From the NCBI RefSeq assembly GCF_000959365.1, contig NZ_CP009555.1:3782001-3846000 (forward strand): a stretch of DNA of 64,000 bases, given 5' to 3'. Each line of letters opens with the position of its first letter. The stretch's first letter is position 1. This DNA is from Burkholderia oklahomensis C6786. Its GTDB lineage: Bacteria > Pseudomonadota > Gammaproteobacteria > Burkholderiales > Burkholderiaceae. Position numbers and translations under genes: made by a program. Below the pieces are notes generated by a model. That model had not been told where the DNA came from. It saw nothing but the letters and a program-made list of their open reading frames with translations, and did not search any database. Below, one piece after another: positions 38,001 through 46,270 of this stretch.

Positions 38001-39349
38001 GGGCGCAGCGCGCGCGTCGACGGATCGTTCGTCACGCCTTCGGTGATCCGCGCGAGCAGCGCGTCGCCGTCTCCGGGCAGCTCGGCGACGCGGTAGCCTT
38101 CGTCGCGCAGCATCGCGAGCACCGCGAGCACCGACGCCGGCGTGTCGAGCCCGACGCCGTTGCCGATCCGTCCTTCGCTCGCCGGATAGTTCGCGAGCAC
38201 GAGCGCGACGCGCTTCTCGGCATTGTCGAGCGTGCGCAGCCGGCACCAGCGGCGGCTCAGCTCGGCGACGAACGCGATCCGCTCGTCGTCCGGCTGGTAG
38301 CGGACGACGTCGACCTCGGTGTGCGGGCAGCGGTACGCGAGCCCCTTGAAGCTCACCGCGCGCGTGACGATCCGGCCGTCGACCTCGGGCAGCGCGACGT
38401 GCATCGCGATGTCGCGCGCGTTCAGGCCGTGCGGATCGGCGAGCCACGCGTCGCGGTTGCCGCCCGACAGGATCACCTGCAGCACCGGCGCGTCGCCAGC
38501 GAGCGCCTCCGGCTCGGCAGCGCCCGGCGCGCCCGCGGCGAACGCGGTCGTGTTCAGCACGAGGGCGACATTCGCATCGGCGCACAGCGTGTCGACGACC
38601 GCGCGGCTCATCGCGTCCTTGAGCGACGTCACCGCGATCGGCAGCGGATTGAGCCCGACGCGCGCGAGCGCGTCGGCGAGCGCGTCGAACACCGCGGTGT
38701 TCGCGGCCTGCCAGTGCGCCTTGTAGAACAGGATCGCGACGACGGGCGCGCTCTCGCGCCAGCGTGCGCGCCAGTCGTCGAGACTCGGGCTCGCTTGCGC
38801 CGGATGATAGAGCGCGGCGGCGGGCAGCGGGCGCGGCGGCTCGGGCTCGTCGCCGACGCCGAGCGCGTGATGCGCGATGCTGCGCAGCAGCCCCTCGGCG
38901 TTCGCGGGCCCGCCCTCGCGCAGATAGCGCCACCACAGCCGGCACAGCTCGGGCGCGACGGTGCTCTTCGCGATCAGGTTCGGATCTTCCTGCAAGTCGC
39001 CCGAGAACATCGCGAGCCTTTGGCCCGTGCGGTCCGCGAGCGCGATCGCCTGCTCGATCCCGTACGGCCAGTACGTCTCGCCGCCGAGATGGTCGATCAC
39101 GACGACGCGCGCGTGGCGCAGCACGTCGTCGATATAGAAATCGACCGATGCCGGCTGCCGCAGGAACGTCACGTTCGCGAGCCGCACGCTCGGGAAGCCG
39201 CCGCCGAGCTTCGGCACGACGCTCGCGAGCAGCGACAGCGTCGTGTCGGCCGAGCTCAGGATGACGATATCGGCCGGACGCTGGTCGATCCGGACGACGC
39301 CCGCCGTATCGTCGACGAAACCGCCCGGCGTCGTGCGCAACAGATGCAT
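35072..39349 (-). CDS. cobN: Cobaltochelatase large subunit
   Basis: CobN binds hydrogenobyrinic acid a,c-diamide and inserts cobalt using the ATPase partner complex (here ChlI/ChlD). The 1425-aa product has the family marks HLLRTTPGGFVDD at the start, DVVRYQPDDERIAFVAEL near residue 350, YANYHDADLVPPHAYLAFY near 525, HVGKHGNLEWLPGKS near 555 and GIGL-type C-terminal segments (YHGDHSNPAAPRMNTLREEIARV near 1295). Relatives are about 1250-1280 aa; the excess is a low-complexity Ala/Asp/Arg insertion at about residues 795-960. It follows cobW after 24 bp and precedes the repeat-bearing spacer and chlI. Confidence 0.94.
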   Translation of the reverse strand: MHLLRTTPGGFVDDTAGVVRIDQRPADIVILSSADTTLSLLASVVPKLGGGFPSVRLANVTFLRQPASVDFYIDDVLRHARVVVIDHLGGETYWPYGIEQAIALADRTGQRLAMFSGDLQEDPNLIAKSTVAPELCRLWWRYLREGGPANAEGLLRSIAHHALGVGDEPEPPRPLPAAALYHPAQASPSLDDWRARWRESAPVVAILFYKAHWQAANTAVFDALADALARVGLNPLPIAVTSLKDAMSRAVVDTLCADANVALVLNTTAFAAGAPGAAEPEALAGDAPVLQVILSGGNRDAWLADPHGLNARDIAMHVALPEVDGRIVTRAVSFKGLAYRCPHTEVDVVRYQPDDERIAFVAELSRRWCRLRTLDNAEKRVALVLANYPASEGRIGNGVGLDTPASVLAVLAMLRDEGYRVAELPGDGDALLARITEGVTNDPSTRALRPAFQSYPLDDYLRRFAQLPDAVRRALNERWGPPEADPTLRQRRFAIAGWRAGRVFVGVQPSRSRGGDDYANYHDADLVPPHAYLAFYFWLRDAFGIDAIVHVGKHGNLEWLPGKSVALSDACWPDLILGPMPHLYPFIVNDPGEGSQAKRRAQAVIVDHLMPPLTRAENYGPLQDLERQVDEYYDALMVDARRAKVLRETILATIVEHRLHEELSIARPDGRDAEDALLTRVDAWLCELKEAQIRDGLHTFGSSPRGRQRRDTLVALARFPAGDGRGGHAGLIGALARDLALGDDFDPLASDWAAPWTGPRPDALRAVSGEPWRHAGDTRERLELLAGRLIERVCGEGGDADAHGDEASLSAHDARDGGEFAADAHGANGALASEASRRVPDVNGAASAEALRDAPAPAHGRASQSGTAAGAMRRDIRAAGRPPADRASFDGTALDPAARRLTTVDGEVAASVEPQAGPRQSTRAARGESTAGAAPASGATREAETPDAATRPDASTSVDLARAAAHWPHAHAVLERIARDVLPRLDACGDEELRQLRRGLEGRFVPPGPSGSPSRGRPDVLPTGRNFYSVDTRAVPTQAAWTIGLKSAQQLIERHLQEHGDYPRAVGLSVWGTATMRTGGDDIAQALALLGVRPKWAPGSHRVTDFEILPIEIFDRPRIDVTLRVSGFFRDAFANVMHLFDAAVQAVAELDEPEHLNPVRARVRREADALAARGVPADEARRRAGWRVFGARPGGYGAGLQALIDGRHWQTDADLAHVYRTWGGYAYAQNSAGEAAHDAFGARLATIDAVVQNQDNREHDILDSNDYYQFHGGMAAAVRHASGRQPSLYHGDHSNPAAPRMNTLREEIARVIRSRVVNPKWIDGVKRHGYKGAAEIAATVDYLYGYDATARVIADHQYALVTDAYLHDPDTRAFLERHNPHALHGICERLVEAMQRGLWREPGAHRDAIEGYLLESEQHLEGARR

Positions 39350-39373
39350 CGCTCTATGCCGCCTTTCGCAACG

Positions 39374-40447
39374 TCACGCGGCCTGCGCGCGGGCCGCGAG
39401 CGCCGCGTCGAACGCGCGCTGCAGCACCGCTGCGTCGAGGTCCTCGCCGATCAGCACGAAGCGGCTCACGTCCGCCTCGCCGTCGCGCCGGCGGCGGTCG
39501 AAATAGCTGTCGAAGCGCCGCCCGACGCCTTGGACGACGAGCCGCATCGGCGCGCCGGGCAGCGCGGCGAAGCCCTTCACGCGATAGATCGTGTGCGCCT
39601 CGACGAGCGCCGCGAGCACGTCGAGCGCGGCCTCGCGCGAGCCCACGCGCGCCTCGACGACGACCGAATCGAACTCGTCGTGATGATGATCGGGATCGTC
39701 GGCCGAGCCGTGGTGATCGTGGCGCAGATGGATCGTCTCCTCGGATGCGGCATTCAGGCCGAGCAGCGCCGCGAGATCGAGCTCGCCGCGCTGCGCGCGC
39801 ACGATCTTCACCTGCGGCGGGATCTCTTCGCGGATCGCCGTCTCGACTCGCGCGAGCGCGCCGTCGTCGAGCAGATCGGTCTTGTTGACGATCACGAGAT
39901 CGGCGGACGACAGCTGATCGGCGAACAGCGCGTGCAGCGGCGATTCGTGATCGAGGTTCGGGTCGGCGCGGCGCTGCGCGTCGACGGCAACCGGATTCTC
40001 GGCGAACTGGCCGAGCGCCGTGGCCGGCCCGTCGACGACGGTCAGCACCGCATCGACCGTGAAGCTGTTCTTGATCGACGGCCAGTTGAACGCCTGCACG
40101 AGCGGCTTCGGCAGCGCGAGGCCGGACGTCTCGATCAGCACGTGGTCGATGTCCGCGCGGCGCTCGACGAGCTTTTCCATCACCGGATAGAACTCTTCCT
40201 GCACGGTGCAGCACAGGCACCCGTTCGCGAGCTCGTAGAGCTGGCCGTCGGCTTCGCGGCCCGCGTCGTCGCAGCCGATCCCGCAGCCCTTGAGGATCTC
40301 GCCGTCGATGCCGAGCTCGCCGAACTCATTGACGATCACGACGATCCGGCGGCCGCCCGCGTTCTGGAGAATGTGGCGCAAGAGCGTCGTTTTGCCGCTG
40401 CCGAGGAAGCCCGTGACGATCGTCACGGGGATTTTGCGCATTTGCAT
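39374..40447 (-). CDS. cobW: CobW-family GTPase (metal chaperone)
   Basis: CobW is a P-loop GTPase thought to deliver cobalt to the chelatase. The 357-aa protein has Walker A GFLGSGKTT near residue 13, the metal-binding GCLCC motif near residue 76, the switch region LIETSGLALP near residue 105, NKTDLL near residue 188, and a His/Asp-rich stretch (HLRHDHHG...DPDHHHDE) near residues 238-256 before the CobW C-terminal domain. ATG 40447 and ATG 40441 are both possible starts. It lies between the cobalt transporter and cobN genes, which supports the cobalt role over other COG0523 functions such as zinc handling. Confidence 0.93.
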   Translation of the reverse strand: MQMRKIPVTIVTGFLGSGKTTLLRHILQNAGGRRIVVIVNEFGELGIDGEILKGCGIGCDDAGREADGQLYELANGCLCCTVQEEFYPVMEKLVERRADIDHVLIETSGLALPKPLVQAFNWPSIKNSFTVDAVLTVVDGPATALGQFAENPVAVDAQRRADPNLDHESPLHALFADQLSSADLVIVNKTDLLDDGALARVETAIREEIPPQVKIVRAQRGELDLAALLGLNAASEETIHLRHDHHGSADDPDHHHDEFDSVVVEARVGSREAALDVLAALVEAHTIYRVKGFAALPGAPMRLVVQGVGRRFDSYFDRRRRDGEADVSRFVLIGEDLDAAVLQRAFDAALAARAQAA

Positions 40448-40504
40448 GGGTATTCCGTTGGTCGGTGTCGGGTCAATGGAGAAGCGCTCGCGGATGCGCG
40501 CGGC

Positions 40505-41566
40505 TCATGCGGAAATCGTCACGTCGATGTCGTCGTAGCGCTTGATCCGGTAGATGAGCGCCGACACGGCCCAGCTCGCGACGAACAGCCCCATCACGAA
40601 GTAGCCGAGGATGCCGAAATGCTCGGCCGCCATCGCGGCGACATCCCACAGGCCGCCCTTGAGCGCGAGCTTGTCGCCGATCAGCGCGAGCGCCTCGATT
40701 CCGCCGATCACGACCGCGACGAGCACCGACACGAACGTGATCGTCATGTTGTAGTAGATCTTGCGGATCGGCCGCACGAACGCCCAGCGGTACGCGCCCA
40801 TCATCATGATGCCGTCCGTCGTGTCGACGAGCGTCATCCCCGCGGTGAAGAGGACCGGCAGCGCCATCACGGACCAGAACGACAGGCCGCCGTGCGCCTG
40901 CGTCGCCGAGATGCCGAAGAGCGCGATCTCGGTCGCGGTGTCGAACCCGAGGCCGAACAGAAAGCCGATCGGATAAAGATGCCAGCTGCGCGACACGATC
41001 GCGAACAGCGGCCGGAAGATCCGCGCGAAGAAGCCGCGCCGGTTGAGCAGGATGTCGAGATCCTGCTCGACGAGCGGCTCGCCGCGCCGCACCGCGCGGA
41101 ACGTCCGGTACACGGAGATCAGGATCAGCAGGTTCGCGAACGCGAGCACGAGCAGGAAGAACGCCGACACGCTCGTGCCGATCACGCCGCCCCATGCCTT
41201 CATCCCTTCGAAGCGCGCGGCGAGCGTCGCCGCCGTCAGCGCGACCGCGACCGTCATCAGGATCACGACCGTCGAATGGCCGAGCGAGAAGAAGAGCCCC
41301 GCGCCGAGCGGGTTCTTGCGCTCGTGCATCAGCTTGCGCGTGACGTTGTCGATCGCGGCGATGTGGTCGGCGTCGACCGCGTGGCGCAGCCCGAACGTAT
41401 AGGCGAGGAGCGCGGTGCCGAGCAGCACCGGCTGGCCGTGGAACGCGGCGAACGCCCAGACCCACGCGCCGACGTTGAACGCGATCAGCAGCGCGTAGAT
41501 GCCGGCGATCTTGCTGCGGAGCTCGGCGGGACTGTCGTTGAAGAGACGGAGAAACGATCTGAGCAT
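40505..41566 (-). CDS. Nickel/cobalt permease (NiCoT family)
   Basis: A 353-aa inner-membrane permease of the HoxN/NixA/NhlF (NiCoT) family with about eight membrane segments. The signature RHAVDADHIAAIDNVTR in the second segment binds the metal ion; FFSLGHSTVV, LGFDTATEIALF and LFTAGMTLVDTTDG are the other family motifs. The start at 41566 (MLRSFLRL) follows GGGAG. Placement before cobW and cobN, and behind a cobalamin riboswitch, indicates cobalt uptake for B12 synthesis rather than nickel for urease or hydrogenase. It is the first gene of the - strand operon. Confidence 0.93.
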   Translation of the reverse strand: MLRSFLRLFNDSPAELRSKIAGIYALLIAFNVGAWVWAFAAFHGQPVLLGTALLAYTFGLRHAVDADHIAAIDNVTRKLMHERKNPLGAGLFFSLGHSTVVILMTVAVALTAATLAARFEGMKAWGGVIGTSVSAFFLLVLAFANLLILISVYRTFRAVRRGEPLVEQDLDILLNRRGFFARIFRPLFAIVSRSWHLYPIGFLFGLGFDTATEIALFGISATQAHGGLSFWSVMALPVLFTAGMTLVDTTDGIMMMGAYRWAFVRPIRKIYYNMTITFVSVLVAVVIGGIEALALIGDKLALKGGLWDVAAMAAEHFGILGYFVMGLFVASWAVSALIYRIKRYDDIDVTISA

Positions 41567-41864
41567 GGCGCTCCCTTTGCGAACGGTCGACAAACAAGAA
41601 GAATGCCAACACGCGCGACATCGCGCGCGATGCTCGTGCTGCCCGCCCGGCCCGCCGTTCGCCCATGCGCACTGTGCGCCGGCGCGCGCTCACGACGTGC
41701 GCGCGACGCGGGCCGAAGCACGCGGCATCGGACGGGGACGAGCCACGCAGCGGCGGCGAGCGACGCGATGAAGCCGTGGACGACACGCCGCATCCCCGCG
41801 GCGCTGAACCCCGGGGCCGCTCGCCGTCGCGGCGCATGCGCTCGATCGGCGAACAGACCCTGTG
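41567..41864 (-). other. Leader between riboswitch and cobalt transporter gene
   Basis: About 300 bases of transcribed leader follow the riboswitch before the transporter start. No gene was identified. The long distance leaves room for a terminator or sequestering stem, but no T-tract hairpin was recognised, so control may act on translation or by another mechanism. Confidence 0.4.
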
Positions 41865-42098
41865 TCTCGGCCGGTATCCGGGCTGACGAAAACGCCGCTT
41901 CACCTTCCCGGACGCGATGCGTCCAGTGGTTGGCCGCGCATGCCGGCAGGCATGCGGAGAAGCCGGCGCCGCATCGCTTGCGCGATGCATTCGCTTACCG
42001 TTGCGGGGGCAGCGCAGGTTGGCGGGCCGCGACGCGGCGACGCTCCCTGCTTCCCGTTTAACTGCGTGCGACAGAACCCGCACGCGAGCACCAAAACG
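41865..42098 (-). ncRNA. Cobalamin riboswitch upstream of cobalt transporter operon
   Basis: Read on the - strand, the conserved pieces occur in order: ACGGGAAGCAGGG near 42055, the core GCTGCCCCCGCAACGGTAAGC near 42015-41995, CCACTGG near 41925, CGGGAAGGTGAAGC near 41910 and the B12 box TCAGCCCGGATACCGGCC at 41886-41869. It should repress the NiCoT-cobW-cobN-chlI/D operon when adenosylcobalamin is plentiful. The 5' end is placed by the promoter just upstream. Confidence 0.95.
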
Positions 42099-42104
42099 CG
42101 AGCG

Positions 42105-42133
42105 AGTGTAGGCGCGCGGGCGCGGCGCGTCAA
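42105..42133 (-). promoter_or_regulatory. Sigma-70-type promoter of the cobalt transporter operon
   Basis: On the - strand TTGACG (42133-42128) is followed by exactly 17 bases and then TACACT (42110-42105). The pair lies immediately 5' of the riboswitch, so transcription would begin near 42098. Confidence 0.75.
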
Positions 42134-42339
42134 GGCGGACAAAAGGCGGCGCGGACGCGGCGCGGCGGCCGGGATGTCCCGTGACCGGCGCCCGACCGTC
42201 CGACCGGCGGCGGATGTCGATCGATGCGGCGCGGGCGATCTGCGCCGCATCGAACGGCATCGCGCAGCGGATGCGTCGAATCGCGACTGCCCGCCTCGCC
42301 GCGCGCCGTCGGCATGCCGCCCTCGCGCCGTCGGCGCTG

Positions 42340-42560
42340 TGCTATCGTATGCGCGCGTTCGGTGCCCGAGCGCGCGATCGCGCGCTCAGTCAAACGGGAA
42401 ACAGGAAGCGGCCAGCCCGCGCAGCCTGTGCTGTCCTCGCAACGGTACGCCGCCTGCGACGCGCACGCCGCGTTCGCGCATTCCGCCATCGCGCCACTGT
42501 CCTCGCCACGGACGGGAAGGCGGCGGGATGGCAAGCGGTCAGCCCGGATACCGGCCGACG
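42340..42560 (+). ncRNA. Cobalamin riboswitch upstream of cobE-cobO-cobB
   Basis: A second riboswitch, on the + strand and divergent from the one just before it. Conserved pieces: CAAACGGGAAACAGG near 42391, CTGTCCTCGCAACGGTA near 42430-42446 (a variant of the usual CCCCGCAACGGTA core), GCCACTG near 42493, CGGGAAGGCGGCGG near 42513 and the B12 box TCAGCCCGGATACCGGCC at 42539-42556. An extended -10-like TGCTATCGT lies at 42340-42348, so the transcribed element probably begins a little after that. No clear -35 was seen. About 170 bp separate it from cobE. Confidence 0.93.
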
Positions 42561-42730
42561 CAAGGGGCGAGCCGCGCTCGCCGAACGCCCGATCCCGCGG
42601 GGGACGGAACCGGGCGCGCAACGCATGGCGCACCGGCCCCCGAGCCGGCCGCCGACTGCCGAGACCACATGATTCCATCCGACTCACGCCGCCGGAACCC
42701 GCGCGCCCGCGCCTCGCGCGCGGCCGCCCG

Positions 42731-43141
42731 ATGATGCGCGTCGCGCTCGGCATCGGCTGCCGCGCGGGACGGCCCGCCGAAGCGATCGAGGCCGCGATCC
42801 GCGCCGCGCTCGCGCATCTGCCGCATGCGTCGCTCGCCGACGTCGGCGTCGTCGCGACGCTCGACGCGAAAGCGCACGAGCCGGGCCTCGTCGAATGCTG
42901 CGCGCGCCACGGCTGGCCGCTCGCGGCGTTCTCGCGCGACGAGATCGCCGCGCAGATCGCGAGCGCCGCACGCGACACGCCGCTTGCGGCCGGCACGCCG
43001 CCGTCGGCCGCCGCGCGCGAGCGGTTCGGCGTCGACGGCGTCTGCGAGCCGTGCGCGCTGCTCGCCGCGCCGAACGGCGCGCTCATCGTGCGCAAGCTCG
43101 CGCTCGACGGCGTGACGGCGGCGCTCGCCGGCCCGCTGTGA
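42731..43141 (+). CDS. cobE: Cobalamin biosynthesis protein CobE (CbiG C-terminal domain family)
   Basis: A 136-aa protein consisting of a single CobE/CbiG-C domain: VALGIGCRAGRPAEAIEAAIRAAL at the start, LADVGVVATLDAKAHEPGLVECCARHGWPL in the middle and GVCEPCALLAAPNGALIVRKL near the end. CobE is needed for aerobic B12 synthesis in some organisms; its exact role, perhaps in handling the precorrin intermediate after ring contraction, is not settled. The start at 42731 gives a family-typical N terminus. It is the first gene behind the + strand riboswitch and lies 67 bp before cobO. Confidence 0.88.
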   Translation: MMRVALGIGCRAGRPAEAIEAAIRAALAHLPHASLADVGVVATLDAKAHEPGLVECCARHGWPLAAFSRDEIAAQIASAARDTPLAAGTPPSAAARERFGVDGVCEPCALLAAPNGALIVRKLALDGVTAALAGPL

Positions 43142-43208
43142 CGCGCGCCGCGCCCCGTCTTCCGATCCACGAACCACACGAATCACCCGACTCACAGGAC
43201 TCCAGACG

Positions 43209-43811
43209 ATGAAAACCGATGCCGAATCGCATCAACGCATGACCGAGCGCCGCCGCGCGGGCCACGAGAAAAAACAGGCGGCCGCGACCGTCGAGAAAGG
43301 CCTTCTGATCGTCAACACCGGCAACGGCAAGGGCAAGAGCACGGCCGCGTTCGGGATGGCCGTGCGGATGCTCGGCCACGGGATGCGGGTCGGCGTCGTG
43401 CAGTTCATCAAGGGCGCGCTGCACACGTCCGAGCGCGATTTCCTCGGCGCGAACGCGCAGTGCGACTTCGTCACGATGGGCGACGGCTACACGTGGAACA
43501 CGCAGAATCGCGACGCCGACATCGCGACTGCCCGCAAGGGCTGGGACGAGGCGCGCCGGATGATCGAGAGCGGCGACTACCGGATGGTGATCCTCGACGA
43601 GCTGAACACGGTGCTCAAGTACGAATACCTGCCGCTCGACGAGGTGCTCGCGACGATCGCCGCGCGCGCGCCGATGCTGCACGTCGTCGTGACGGGCCGG
43701 CACGCGCCCGACGCGCTCGTCGACGCGGCCGACCTCGTCACCGAGATGCGGATCGTCAAGCATCCGTACAAGGAGCAAGGGGTGAAGGCGCAGCGCGGCG
43801 TGGAGTTCTGA
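43209..43811 (+). CDS. cobO: Cob(I)yrinic acid a,c-diamide adenosyltransferase
   Basis: CobO (BtuR/CobA type) attaches the adenosyl group from ATP to the reduced cobalt. The 200-aa product has the P-loop NTGNGKGKSTAAFG near residue 36, VGVVQFIKGA near residue 63 and YRMVILDELNTVLKYEYLP near residue 125, all standard. Its N-terminal 30 residues are charged and Arg/His-rich, as usual. It follows cobE and is 4 bp from cobB, so the three are one operon. Confidence 0.95.
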   Translation: MKTDAESHQRMTERRRAGHEKKQAAATVEKGLLIVNTGNGKGKSTAAFGMAVRMLGHGMRVGVVQFIKGALHTSERDFLGANAQCDFVTMGDGYTWNTQNRDADIATARKGWDEARRMIESGDYRMVILDELNTVLKYEYLPLDEVLATIAARAPMLHVVVTGRHAPDALVDAADLVTEMRIVKHPYKEQGVKAQRGVEF

Positions 43812-43815
43812 CGCG

Positions 43816-45312
43816 ATGCCCGCCTGCCCCGCGCTCTTCGTCGCCGCCGCCGCGTCCGGCCAGGGCAAGACGTCGGTGACGGCGGCGCTCGCGCGCCATC
43901 ACCGGCGGCTCGGCCGGCGCGTGCGGGTGTTCAAGACCGGCCCGGATTTCCTGGATCCGATGCTGCTCGCGCGCGCGAGCGGCGCGAGCGTCTATTCGCT
44001 CGATCTCGGGATGGTCGGCGAGCGCGGCTGCCGCGCGCTCCTCGCGCGCGCCGCAGCCGAAGCGGACGTGATCCTGATCGAAGGCGTGATGGGGCTTTTC
44101 GACGGCACGCCGTCGAGCGCCGATCTCGCGCAGGCGTTTCGCGTGCCGGTCGCCGCGGTGATCTCCGCGCAGTCGATGGCGCAGACCTTCGCCGCGCTCG
44201 CGTTCGGGCTCGCGCATTTCCGGCCCGGCGTGCCGTTTCACGGCGTGCTCGCGAACCGCGTCGGCTCCGAGCGTCACGCGCAGCTGCTGCGCGGCGCGCT
44301 GCCCGCATCGATCCGCTGGCTCGGCCATCTGCCGCGCGACGCGCAGATCGCGCTGCCGGAGCGGCATCTCGGGCTGCATCAGCCGGACGACATCGCCGAT
44401 CTCGACGCGCGCATCGATCGCGCGGCCGACGCGATCGCGCGCACGGCGCTCGCCGAGCTGCCGCCCGTCGTCGAGTTCGCGTTCGTTGACGCAAACGGCC
44501 ACGGGATGGTTGCGACACCGGGCCCCACGGACGACTGCCATGACGCGCCGGCGACGGCGAGCGATGCCGAAGACGACGACGGCGTGGTCGCGGCGACGAA
44601 CGCCGTCGATGGCGACCACGAGACGATTGCAACGTCGGACGCCGCCGGCGACCGCAATCGCGCATCGGTCGCATCGGTCGCATCGGCTGCCGCCACGCAA
44701 ACGCCGAGCCTCGCCGGCAAGCGGATCGCGATCGCGCGCGACGCGGCGTTCTCGTTCATCTATCCGGCGAATCTCGATCAACTGGAAGCGCTCGGCGCCG
44801 AGCTCGCGTTCTTCTCGCCGCTCGCCGACGCGCCGCTGCCCGCCGGCTGCGACGCGCTGTACCTGCCGGGCGGCTATCCGGAACTGCATGCGGCGCGGCT
44901 CGCGGCGAACGCGACGACCGCGCGCGCGATCGCCGCGCACGTCGCGGCGGGCAAGCCGGTGGTCGCCGAATGCGGCGGGATGCTGTATCTGAGCGATTCG
45001 CTGACGGACGTCGACGGCGCGCGCACGCCGATGCTCGGCCTCGTGCCCGGCGACGCGACGATGCAGCGGCGCTTTGCCGCGCTCGGGATGCAGACGCTCG
45101 CGACGCGCTTCGGCGCGATGACGGGGCACACGTTCCACTATTCGCGATTCGCGACGCCGCTTGCGCCCGTCGCGGCCGCGACGCGCCCGGACGACGGCGC
45201 GGCGGGCGAAGCCGTCTACCGGCACGGTTCGATCGTCGCGACGTACTTCCACGCGTATTGGCCGTCGAATCCGCCCGCGGCGGCGGCGCTTTTCACGGGC
45301 GACGCGCCGTAG
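43816..45312 (+). CDS. cobB: Cobyrinic acid (hydrogenobyrinic acid) a,c-diamide synthase
   Basis: CobB amidates the a and c side chains with glutamine and ATP; the a,c-diamide is the substrate for CobN. The 498-aa product has an N-terminal dethiobiotin-synthetase-like domain (ALFVAAAASGQGKTSVTAAL at the start, EGVMGLFDG near residue 93) and a C-terminal class I glutaminase domain with YLPGGYPELHA near residue 355, nucleophile Cys in ECGGMLYL near 386 and a His near the end (YFHAYW). Between them, about residues 230-292 form an Asp/Ala-rich linker that includes a 9-bp DNA repeat and makes the protein longer than the usual 430-460 aa. Confidence 0.94.
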   Translation: MPACPALFVAAAASGQGKTSVTAALARHHRRLGRRVRVFKTGPDFLDPMLLARASGASVYSLDLGMVGERGCRALLARAAAEADVILIEGVMGLFDGTPSSADLAQAFRVPVAAVISAQSMAQTFAALAFGLAHFRPGVPFHGVLANRVGSERHAQLLRGALPASIRWLGHLPRDAQIALPERHLGLHQPDDIADLDARIDRAADAIARTALAELPPVVEFAFVDANGHGMVATPGPTDDCHDAPATASDAEDDDGVVAATNAVDGDHETIATSDAAGDRNRASVASVASAAATQTPSLAGKRIAIARDAAFSFIYPANLDQLEALGAELAFFSPLADAPLPAGCDALYLPGGYPELHAARLAANATTARAIAAHVAAGKPVVAECGGMLYLSDSLTDVDGARTPMLGLVPGDATMQRRFAALGMQTLATRFGAMTGHTFHYSRFATPLAPVAAATRPDDGAAGEAVYRHGSIVATYFHAYWPSNPPAAAALFTGDAP

Positions 45313-45357
45313 CCGCCGCGGGACGAGACTACGCCGCGCGTCGTCCGCCCCGCCCGC

Positions 45358-46197
45358 TCACGCCACGCGCGCGTCGAGCCCCGCCATGATCGCAAGCCCT
45401 TCGTGCAGCGCCGGAAAGAGGCTGCGGTTGAAGTTGTTCCAGCGCAGCTCGAGGATCGTGTCGTGCTCGCCGATCTCCGTGTTCAGCACGTCATGGATCA
45501 CCTCGCCCGAATCGACGCCGTTGTCGACGTAATGGAACGACGCGCCCGTCATCCGGATCGGCTCGACGGGCACGGTCGCCCTCGTCGTCCAGTCGACGAC
45601 CTTCTGCCCGCGCGCGCCGTATAGCGCGTCGAGCGTCGCGTATGCGCCGCGCCGCTCGTACGGCGACTCCGCGCGCGTGATGCCCGGATGGATGTTGACG
45701 ATCCGCCGGCAATACGGCGCGCCCGGCCGCACGAGCTCGTCGAGGATCACGAGCAGCCCGTCGAGCACGACGAGATCGGCTTCGAGCCCGTCGAGCGCTT
45801 CGCGCAGGCGCTGCTCGAACACGTGCTTGCCCGCCGTCCGCGCGGGCGAATCGAACGGCTCGCGACGGTATTCGGACGGAATCGCGAGCAGCAGATCGTT
45901 GACGAGCCGGCCCTGCACGCGCAGCTCGGGCGGATAGAACCAGCGCTTGCCGGGCTGGTGCGAAAAGCCGTATTCGGCGAGCTTCTCGCGGTCGAGCGGC
46001 GAACCCGCGTCGTCGTCGTGGATCACCCGTTCGAGCGAGTACGCGTCGCCGAGCCCGGTGTCGTTCAGCGCGTCGACGAGCGATTCGAGCACCGACTTCA
46101 TGTAGCGCTTGCCGCCCTTGTAGTCGACCTGCTGCCCCGCCTTGTCGGCGGCGGCGTTCCTCAGCGACCAGATGTAGACGAGTTTCTTCTTTGCCAT
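45358..46197 (-). CDS. N5-hydroxyornithine formyltransferase (PvdF-like)
   Basis: A 279-aa enzyme of the formyltransferase fold, like PvdF of pyoverdine and ornibactin synthesis; it formylates N5-hydroxyornithine with 10-formyl-tetrahydrofolate to make a hydroxamate iron ligand. The folate-site motif NIHPGIT lies near residue 170 with a preceding LVVLDGLLVILDELV strand; FHYVDNGVDSGEVIHD near residue 222 holds the conserved Asp. It is the last gene of the siderophore set in this direction, 73 bp after the receptor gene, and converges with cobB. Similarity to other formyltransferases is weak outside the motif, but the context is strong. Confidence 0.88.
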   Translation of the reverse strand: MAKKKLVYIWSLRNAAADKAGQQVDYKGGKRYMKSVLESLVDALNDTGLGDAYSLERVIHDDDAGSPLDREKLAEYGFSHQPGKRWFYPPELRVQGRLVNDLLLAIPSEYRREPFDSPARTAGKHVFEQRLREALDGLEADLVVLDGLLVILDELVRPGAPYCRRIVNIHPGITRAESPYERRGAYATLDALYGARGQKVVDWTTRATVPVEPIRMTGASFHYVDNGVDSGEVIHDVLNTEIGEHDTILELRWNNFNRSLFPALHEGLAIMAGLDARVA

Positions 46198-46270
46198 CGC
46201 AGTGTTGTCCTCTCGTTCGGGCGGCGCGCCGCCGCGCCGCCCTTTGGGATGATGAGGCGATGCGCCGCGC

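Noticed and set aside
33962..42061. An uninterrupted + strand open frame of about 2700 codons opposite chlI, cobN, cobW and the cobalt transporter
   Set aside because: It is antisense to well-supported genes, rich in Arg/Ala/His/Asp as expected from complementing high-GC codons, and has no recognisable domain. Long antisense frames are normal at this GC content.
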